Below are positions 5,576 through 12,400 of a DNA stretch of 13,760 nucleotides, in pieces. Each line of letters opens with the position of its first letter. The first letter of the stretch is position 1. Below the pieces are notes generated by a model, which worked only from the letters and a program-made list of their open reading frames with translations, was not told the DNA's origin and did no database searches. The stretch comes from DAOUEH01 sp034430515 (GTDB lineage Bacteria > Chloroflexota > Dehalococcoidia > Dehalococcoidales > RBG-16-60-22). The position numbers and the translations under genes are program-made. Location of the stretch: contig DAOUEP010000092.1 of assembly GCA_034430515.1 (NCBI GenBank), positions 1 through 13,760 of the forward strand. The letters run 5' to 3'.

Positions 5576-6496
5576 ATGTTCGACTGGGAAGCCCTCATCG
5601 TCGGCGGGGGGCCGGCGGGTCTTACCGCCGGGATGTACCTGGCCCGCGCCAAGCGCCGCGTGCTCCTGCTGGATAAAGAAACCCCCGGCGGCTATATCCG
5701 CAACGTGGAAACAATTGAGAACTACCCCGGTTTCGCCGGGGGTATCGGCGGGGCCAAGCTGGCGGCGGAGATGGTGAGCCAGGCCGCCAAATACGGCCTG
5801 AAGATGGAAGCGGCCGAGGTCACTGGCCTGGAGGTCTTCGCCGACACGCGCTGGGTGGGCTGCGCCCGCGGCGAGGGCTACACCACCAATGTCGTCATCT
5901 TCGCCGGGGGGTCCAAAAATAAGAAACTGGGCGTCCCCGGCGAGGTGGAGCTTGAGGGCAAGGGCGTCTTCAGCTGCGCCTTCTGCGACGGCGGCCACTA
6001 CGTCGGCCAGGTGGTAGCGGTCTGCGGCGGCGGCGACGCCGGCGTCACCGAGGCCCTCTACATGGCCCGAATCGCCGCCAGAGTTATCCTCATCGAGGCC
6101 CTGCCCGCCCTGACGGCCACCGCCGTCCTCTGCGACCGCCTGGCTGCCGAAGCCAGGATAGAGGTGCGCTGCGGCGCCAGCGTCACGGCTATTACCGGCG
6201 CGGAGAAAGTCGAGGCCATCGAAATTAAGGGTACATCAGGCCAGACCGAGACGCTCCGGGTGGACGGCGTGCTGGTGCACGTCGGCCTGGAGCCGCTGAC
6301 CGATTATCTGGAAGGCGTCGTGCCTTTGGACGAAGCCGGGCAAATCATCGTCAACGAGCGCATGGAGACGGAAGTGCCGCACGTGCTGGCGGCGGGAGAT
6401 ATCCGCAGCGGCTCGCCGCGGCAGGTGGTTACGGCGGTCGGCGACGGCGCCGTCGCGGCGACCTCGGCGCTGCGGCTCCTGGAGAAAACGGACTAG
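5576..6496 (+). CDS. trxB: Thioredoxin reductase family flavoprotein
   Basis: This is a low-molecular-weight thioredoxin reductase family enzyme of 306 residues. It shows the FAD-binding GGGPAG (10-15), ETIENYPGF (45-53), the redox-active CAFC (134-137) followed by DGG, a second nucleotide-binding motif GGGDAG (151-156), and the C-terminal FAD block AAGDIRSGSPRQVVTAVGDGAVAA (272-295). The region after the second Rossmann motif reads VILIEALPALTAT (170-182) and lacks the HRRxxxR motif that recognises the NADPH phosphate in classical TrxB. It may therefore use NADH, ferredoxin or another donor. AAAGGAG lies 8 bases before the ATG. It is divergent from the selenoperoxiredoxin, a possible recipient of its electrons directly or through thioredoxin. 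The family is certain; the electron donor is not. Confidence 0.88.
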   Translation: MFDWEALIVGGGPAGLTAGMYLARAKRRVLLLDKETPGGYIRNVETIENYPGFAGGIGGAKLAAEMVSQAAKYGLKMEAAEVTGLEVFADTRWVGCARGEGYTTNVVIFAGGSKNKKLGVPGEVELEGKGVFSCAFCDGGHYVGQVVAVCGGGDAGVTEALYMARIAARVILIEALPALTATAVLCDRLAAEARIEVRCGASVTAITGAEKVEAIEIKGTSGQTETLRVDGVLVHVGLEPLTDYLEGVVPLDEAGQIIVNERMETEVPHVLAAGDIRSGSPRQVVTAVGDGAVAATSALRLLEKTD

Positions 6497-7185
6497 GCGT
6501 CGAGGAGGATGCGGGCGTCGGCGGCCACGGCCCCGTCCGGGTAGGCGATGAGGGGGTTGATGTCCAGCTCGCGGATACGCGGATTTTTTTCGATGAAGCC
6601 GGAGACCTTCACCAGCAGCTTTTCCAGGTAAGCTACGTCCGCCGGCGGCTGGCCGCGGTAGCCGGTGAGCAGCGGGTAGCCCTTAATTTCCCGTATCATC
6701 TCGGCGGCGTCCTGCCGGACGACGGGGACGAGCCGGAAGGTAACGTCGCGGTAGACCTCCACCGTCACCCCGCCCAGCCCGAACATGAGCACCGGGCCGA
6801 ACTGGGCGTCCCGGTTCATGCCGACGATGACTTCGATGCCGGGGCGGGCCATCGCCTGCACGGAGACGCCCTCGATGCAGGCGGCGGGCTGCGCCTTTTT
6901 GACGGCAGCCATGATTTCGCCGTAGGCGCGCTCCACCTGGGTGAGGTTGGCCAGCCCCACCTTCACCCCGCCGATGTCGCTCTTGTGGACGACGTCCGGC
7001 GAGACTATCTTGAGCACCACCGGGAAGCCGATTTCACGGCTCAGGGCGGCGGCCTCGGCCTTCGTGCGGGCCAGTTTGGTAACGACGACGGGTATCCCCG
7101 CCGCCGCCAGCATCTCCTTGGCGGCCACCTCGTTGAGCATGATTGAATTTTCCGGCGGCGCTTTCTTCGTCATCGGCGACCTCAC
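6493..7185 (-). CDS. Acyl-CoA synthetase (NDP-forming), beta subunit (ATP-grasp)
   Basis: This is the beta subunit of an ADP-forming acyl/acetyl-CoA synthetase, which turns acyl-CoA + ADP + Pi into acid + CoA + ATP. The 230-residue ATP-grasp domain shows LKIVSPDVVHKSDIGGVKVG (58-77) with H67, matching the second phospho-His site known in the archaeal enzyme, then VSVQAMARPGIEVIVGM, FGPVLMFGLGGVTVEVYRDV and RIRELDINPLIAYPDG. The length agrees with separate beta subunits of archaeal ACD. The GTG at 7185 overlaps the alpha stop codon (GTGA), implying translational coupling; an ATG at 7173 with GAGG six bases upstream is an equally good start. Its stop codon overlaps that of the convergent trxB. 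The acyl substrate cannot be read from sequence. Confidence 0.9.
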   Translation of the reverse strand: MRSPMTKKAPPENSIMLNEVAAKEMLAAAGIPVVVTKLARTKAEAAALSREIGFPVVLKIVSPDVVHKSDIGGVKVGLANLTQVERAYGEIMAAVKKAQPAACIEGVSVQAMARPGIEVIVGMNRDAQFGPVLMFGLGGVTVEVYRDVTFRLVPVVRQDAAEMIREIKGYPLLTGYRGQPPADVAYLEKLLVKVSGFIEKNPRIRELDINPLIAYPDGAVAADARILLDA

Positions 7186-8654
7186 TTTTGCCTCGTTTCG
7201 CGGTAGCGGCGGTAGCTGGACAGGTAGCGCATCACCCGGGCGGCGCGGCGGGGGTGCCCGTACTCGGGGATGGTCTCGGCTACTTTAAAATCGGCCTCGG
7301 CGGCAATCTTGGGGTTGCTTATCGGGAAGCGGGTGACCATGTAGAGGGGCTTGCCGTAGGGGCGCAGCCGGCGGTTCAGGTCGGCCAGGACCTTGTGGCT
7401 CTCCACCTGGGCGGTGCGGAAGTCCTCCGGGTTAAAGTTGCCCACGCCCCCCTGGTCGACCATCGGCGGCAGGAAGGCCAGCACCCCGTCCACGTTTTTA
7501 TCTTCCATGAGAAAGCGGAAGCAGGATACCACCGTCTCGTCCCCCGCCGAGGGGCGGATGCCGACCAGGTCGACGGGGTTATCGTGCGACCAGCGCGGCG
7601 GCAGCACGCCGTCGAGCTTTTTAAGCGTCTCCGGCGCCAGTCGGGTAATTTCCAGCCCTTCTTTCTCGGCGATTTCGCTGGCCACCACCCCGAAACCGCC
7701 CCCCATGGTGAGGATGGCGATGCGGTTGCCCGGCGGCAGCGGCTGGCTCAAGAGTGCCAATACGGTATCGCAGAGCTCTTCCTCGTCCTCGGTGCGGATG
7801 ACGCCGGCCTGCCGGAAGGCGGCGTTGTAAACGACGTCCACGCCGGCCAGCGCCCCGGTATGCGAGTGGGCCGCCCGGCCCGCGCCGCTGGTGGCCCCGG
7901 CCTTCATGGCGACGATGGGCTTGTGCGGCGTAATCTCTTTGGCCAGGTTGTAAAAGCGCCGCCCCTCGCGCAGGCCCTCGATGTAGAGCGCGATGATGCC
8001 GGTGTCCTTATCGCCGGCCAGGTATTCCAGGTAGTCCTCCAGGTGGAGGTCGGCCTCGTTGCCGGTACTGACGAACTTGGCCAGGCCGATGCCTATGCCG
8101 GCGGCGTTCTGGATGATGCTGGCCCCCAGGGTGCCGCTCTGGCTGAGCAGCGACATGGCGCCGGGCCTTATCCAGCTGGCGACGACGGCGCTGTAGACCC
8201 CGGAGTGGCGGTCGCCGTGGCCGACGCAGTTGGGCCCGATGAAGCGTATCCCGCCCCGCCGGGCGATTTCCTTGACCTCGGCCTCAAGTACGGCGCCCTC
8301 GCCGCCGACCTCGCTGAAACCGGCCGAGACGATGACCGCCCCGCGCACGCCCTTCTCGGCGCACTGGCGCATCACCCGGGGGACGACGGGGGCGGGCACG
8401 ACGATAATGGCCAGCTCCACCGGGCCGGGGATGTCCAGGACGCTGGCCTGCGCCTTTACGCCCAGCACCTCGGCGGCGTTGGGGTTGACGGCGTAAATCC
8501 GCCGCGACGGGCTGGCCTGGGTCGAGTCGAGCAGGGCCCGCATGGCGTCGTAGCCCCACGAGCCGACGGTGTTCTTGGCGCCGATGACGGCGATGGAATC
8601 GGCCGCGAAGAGGGCGTGCCAGAAACTTGGGTTATCCGTTGTGGAATCAGTCAT
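7182..8654 (-). CDS. Acyl-CoA synthetase (NDP-forming), alpha subunit
   Basis: This is the alpha subunit of the same enzyme. From the N terminus it has a CoA-binding Rossmann domain (SIAVIGAKNTVGSWGYDAM and IYAVNPNAAEVLG), a first succinyl-CoA-ligase-like domain (GIRFIGPNCVGH, MSLLSQSGTLGASI), the phospho-His loop AAHSHTGALAG, and a second ligase domain (NRIAILTMGGGFGVVASE). The catalytic His is the one in SHTG, residue 265 when counted from the chosen start. The protein has 490 residues. An ATG 12 bases further upstream (8666) is possible, but it overlaps a perfect TATAAT -10 box, so the ATG at 8654 is preferred; neither has a well-placed ribosome-binding site. In anaerobes such enzymes make ATP from acyl-CoAs produced by amino acid or organic acid degradation. 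Alpha and beta are separate genes here, as in Pyrococcus. Confidence 0.91.
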   Translation of the reverse strand: MTDSTTDNPSFWHALFAADSIAVIGAKNTVGSWGYDAMRALLDSTQASPSRRIYAVNPNAAEVLGVKAQASVLDIPGPVELAIIVVPAPVVPRVMRQCAEKGVRGAVIVSAGFSEVGGEGAVLEAEVKEIARRGGIRFIGPNCVGHGDRHSGVYSAVVASWIRPGAMSLLSQSGTLGASIIQNAAGIGIGLAKFVSTGNEADLHLEDYLEYLAGDKDTGIIALYIEGLREGRRFYNLAKEITPHKPIVAMKAGATSGAGRAAHSHTGALAGVDVVYNAAFRQAGVIRTEDEEELCDTVLALLSQPLPPGNRIAILTMGGGFGVVASEIAEKEGLEITRLAPETLKKLDGVLPPRWSHDNPVDLVGIRPSAGDETVVSCFRFLMEDKNVDGVLAFLPPMVDQGGVGNFNPEDFRTAQVESHKVLADLNRRLRPYGKPLYMVTRFPISNPKIAAEADFKVAETIPEYGHPRRAARVMRYLSSYRRYRETRQK

Positions 8655-8664
8655 CCTTAACCCC

Positions 8665-8670
8665 ATTATA
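8665..8670 (-). promoter_or_regulatory. Perfect -10 box near the acyl-CoA synthetase start
   Basis: TATAAT on the minus strand ends 10 bases before the ATG at 8654, so a transcript would begin within a few bases of that ATG and be leaderless or nearly so. No clear -35 is seen at the usual distance. It could be fortuitous. Confidence 0.4.
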
Positions 8671-8828
8671 GCGGTATGGCCGGCTAAATGCCACGTACGC
8701 CGGTCATAGCACCAGCATGGCGTCGGTAATATAATCCCCTCTTCGGGCCGGATGTTTAGTAAATATTCATAAATTCCCGGCGGGATGTAACGTTTTGTTT
8801 AGCCCCCCGGTTATATCCTGTTAAGCGG

Positions 8829-9344
8829 ATGAAAAGGAAACTGCTGTTACTATTGAGCCTAATAGGCGTGCTCTTTCTCGCCACCGGCTACAGCCCGGTT
8901 TATAGCGACGCGCCCTCCGGGCACACCGGCATCGCCGGCAAGGTGAGCGAGGGACTGGTTGCTTTGGCCGCCAAGCCGACGGAAAACAGCGGCGATACCG
9001 GCATCATGATTAGCAACATCCAGAACGAGGTATTGAGGAATTCAACCTTCGCCGAGGTCAGGGACTTCATCCTGGAAGACAAGACCAGCCAGAACCAGTT
9101 TATCCCTTACGTGTACGAATGCCGCCACTTCGCCACCGATGTCAACAACAACGCCGAGGCCGCCGGTATCCGGTGCGCCTTCGTCCTCCTTTGCTACCCG
9201 GTCGGGCAGCATGCCGTCGTCGCCTTCGAGACCATCGACCGGGGCCTGATTTACATTGAGCCCCAGACCGACGCCGCCATCCAGCCGGAGGTCGGCGGCC
9301 GCTACCAGAACCAGGAAATCGTCGAGATTCTCATCTGCTGGTAA
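8829..9344 (+). CDS. Secreted protein with transglutaminase-like Cys/His pattern
   Basis: A 171-residue protein starting with a clear signal peptide: KRK, then a hydrophobic LLLLLSLIGVLFLATG, with likely cleavage near VYS-DA (residue 26). There is no lipobox. The mature part has Y-E-C98-R-H-F-A-T-D-V-N-N-N-A-E-A-A-G-I-R, then G-Q-H128-A-V-V-A-F-E-T, then GLIYIEPQTD (139-148). Cys, His, then an acidic residue in this spacing and setting are typical of transglutaminase-like/papain-fold domains, so C98, H128 and E144 or D148 may form a catalytic triad. The homology is by pattern, not alignment. Extra cysteines are C116, C122 and C170. It is divergent from the acyl-CoA synthetase and convergent with the beta-helix surface protein. 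The ribosome-binding site is weak. Function unknown; perhaps cleavage or crosslinking of surface proteins. Confidence 0.78.
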   Translation: MKRKLLLLLSLIGVLFLATGYSPVYSDAPSGHTGIAGKVSEGLVALAAKPTENSGDTGIMISNIQNEVLRNSTFAEVRDFILEDKTSQNQFIPYVYECRHFATDVNNNAEAAGIRCAFVLLCYPVGQHAVVAFETIDRGLIYIEPQTDAAIQPEVGGRYQNQEIVEILICW

Positions 9345-9372
9345 CCGCCAGACTAATCCCGCCAGCCTCCCG

Positions 9373-9410
9373 AAAAAACCCGGGGGGCTGATATTTCTAC
9401 CAACCCCCCG
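9373..9410 (-). terminator. Rho-independent terminator of the beta-helix protein gene
   Basis: On the minus strand CGGGGGG (9410-9404) pairs with CCCCCCG (9387-9381); a T-G wobble and two further pairs extend the stem inside. It is followed by GG and six T residues (9378-9373). It sits 26 bases after the TAA of the large minus-strand gene. The small plus-strand gene ends 28 bases away on the other side, but there is no T-run in its direction. Confidence 0.82.
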
Positions 9411-9436
9411 AGTGGATTACCGGAACAAGCTAGCGA

Positions 9437-12400
9437 TTAGCTGCGTCGCCTCACCGCCACCAGGACTAACACCAGGACGATTATCACTACCGCCCCGCCG
9501 ATAACCCCACCGACCACAGCCCAGTTAGTCTCCCCTGGCTCTACCGCCTGGGTGGGCGCAGCGGCTGTCTCGGTCGGGGTCTCACCAGGCGGCTGGGTAG
9601 CCGCCGGGGGTTCCGTCCCGGCCGGTGGCGACGTGCCTTCCGGTTCGGCCGGAGGCTCGGTCGCCGGTGGCGTTGCCGGACTGGTCACGGCGAAACTGCC
9701 GGAAAAGCCGGCCAGCGTGACATCGTAGCTGCCGGTCTCGGATCTGGTTACGGTGAAGTTCAGTTGCCGGCTTTCACCGGCAGCCAGCGTGACTCCCTTC
9801 TCCGACTCCCAGACGTCGTTTATCTCTAGTATGGCGGAGTAGCTGCCCTCGCTACCGCCGCTATTGGTCACCAGGACACTGATGTTGACCTCCTCGTCGG
9901 GAGTGACTTCGGCCGGCGAGATATTCAGCGCGCTGATGGTGAAGGCTGCCGGCTCGCCCATGCCGAGCAGGGCAAAAGTGGTGAAGTGGGGCAGCTCCGC
10001 CGTGGCGGTCTTGGTTGTCGTGTTTATCGTGGTCTCCAGTAACTTCCACTCACCGGCGGCGGTGTCGTAGTAGGCTATGACCAGGTCGATTTCTTCGATG
10101 CCTTCAGGCAGTTCAATCACACCGTAGTGCCATTTCAACAGCACCGCCGGGTTGAAGGTAGACCCGTCCGGCCCGAAATTGTAGGCCAGGGCGATGATTT
10201 GCGCACCGGCCGGCGGGGGCGGGATGTCCACCGCATCCTCGATAATTAGCGTCATCAGAGGATTCAGATCGGCATCCAGACCTACGGTGCCCTCGTCGAT
10301 GACAATGGTGCACACATTATCCAGGGAAGAAGCGGTCACCCTGGCGATAAAACGCCCGCTCGTACTGACATAGCCGGAAATAAAGGTGGTACCCGGCGAC
10401 AGTGCGCCGCCGCCGCCACCGCCACCGCCACCGCCGCCGCCGCCGCCACCCTGCAGGCTACCAGCGCCGGAGAACACGGTGCCGGTGAGCTGGTTAAGGT
10501 TCGGCACGGTATCGATTCGTATCTTGGCCCACATGTAGCCAGCGTAGGCCGGCGGGCCGGGTATATCCGCGGGATTTACCCCGGAATCGGAGCAGGTTAC
10601 CCACTGCGTACCGTCCCACCAGCGTAGTTTCAACGAATTCTCGTCAAGCCCGGCGATATCGGCCGCGGTATAGTAGACCTTGACGACAATCTCATCGACG
10701 TCCGTAGAGGTATCAAGGTTAACGTCAATATAGGTGCCGGTATCTCCGGTAAAACCAGTACCCGGGTTGCTGTTGTATTTGGCCACTGTTATGTTGGTGG
10801 TGCCGGTACCGGTCTGGTCGACACTAACACCGACCTGGGTCTGGCCATTGACCGTGCCGTTGCCCGTGCACGTCCCCGACTTAGCTTCGCTGACGCCGGC
10901 CCCTATCCACGGGTCGTAGTCCACGTTGTCGCTGACGGCGTTTCCGGTGCCATCGGGATTACCCGCATGAGCCGGGCCCGACTTGTCGCCCCACCAGTTG
11001 TGAGTGGCCTTGACGGGGGTGGCAAAGGCGCCGAATACACTGACCGCATCCGTGTTATTTCCGAAGTTATTGAACTGGATACGGTCGGCCGGGTAGGCGA
11101 TATTGCTCTCCATGGAGTAACCGATGCCCATATCGTTATTCTCAAAGGTGTTGTTCTCGATGAGACTGGGCAGGAAGGTCATGCCCGTACCCGAGCCGTA
11201 GTAGGCGAAGAATATCGATGGCCAGGGCCCGCCCGGGTAGGCATTAGTGGCGTTCCGGAAGGTGTTGTTATAGATGTGATGGTCGCCGATGGTGGTATTC
11301 TCCGGGCAGCCGTAGCCGAAGTAGATGGCGTCACTCCCGCCGTCGAAGGTGTTATCGTAGATGTCAAAGGCCCGGGTGTTGGACATGGCGATGCCGCCGG
11401 TGGTGTAGTCCAGATTATTGTAGATATTCACCGGGGCCACGCCATCAACACGGGCGGCGTAGCGGTCGTGGCAGAGGAGCATCGAGTTAGCGGTCTCATC
11501 GGCTATGGTGGTGGTATCCACGAACCTGTTATCGTGGACATCCAGGTAGAGCGGGCCAGCGCTGGCTCTATTAACGAGTATGGCGATACCGCTGTTGCTT
11601 ATCGCGTTGTCCTCCACGCTGAAGGTGAACCCGGAGATGTCCAGGGTGGTCGTGCCGGCAAAGCCATTCAGATCGGACTTGAGGCAGTGCATCCGGCTGG
11701 CGTCGTCCGCCGGGGCAATCCAGGTGGTCACGTCGCGCCCGGCCCCCCGAATGGTCAGGTTGGCGCCCGGCGGGATGTTCACCGATTCCGTATACGTACC
11801 GGCCAGCACGTTGATGGTATCGCCGGCGCCGGCGGCGTCGATGGCGTCCTGGATGGTGCCGTGGGCGTACCAGGTCATCGGCGCGTTGCCGGGCGTCAGG
11901 CCGTACCAGGGCGAGTAGTCAACGCTATTGGTAATGACGTCACCGGTACCGGCGGGATTGCTGGCATGAATCGGCCCGCTGGCATTGCCCCACCAGTTCC
12001 CCTCGGCGTTTACCAGCATATTGCCGGCGTAATCGCCGTAAACACGGATGCCGAATAGATTGCTCGAGAAACTGTTGCCTCTGACCGTATCGGTGGGATA
12101 GGCCACGTCGTCGCCACACTCGTAGGTGATGCCCGTACCGTTGGGATTGTTGAAGGTATTGTTTTCGATGGTATTGGGCAGGAGCGTCAGGCCGGTCTGG
12201 CCGGAATAGTGCTCGATGGCGATGGCGCCTCTGGGGTAGCTAAGTTCGGTGCCGTCGTAGCCGTCGCCCACGTGGGCGAAGTTGTTGTTCCAGATGTGGT
12301 GGCCGCCGCGCGACGGCTGCTCGCTGGTGCAGCCGCTCCCGATGAAGATAGCGGCGTTCTTCCTGGTGGCGTAAGCATTACCGACCACATCGTAAGTGAA

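Noticed and set aside
7143..8660. A 505-codon open frame on the plus strand opposite the acyl-CoA synthetase alpha gene
   Set aside because: It is an antisense shadow caused by high-GC codon bias; the translation is low-complexity Ala/Gly/Val/Asp with no family features, whereas the minus strand encodes a well-conserved enzyme.
10967..12058. A 363-codon open frame on the plus strand opposite the beta-helix gene
   Set aside because: It mirrors the Gly/Asn repeat codons of the minus-strand gene; there is no start context or domain.
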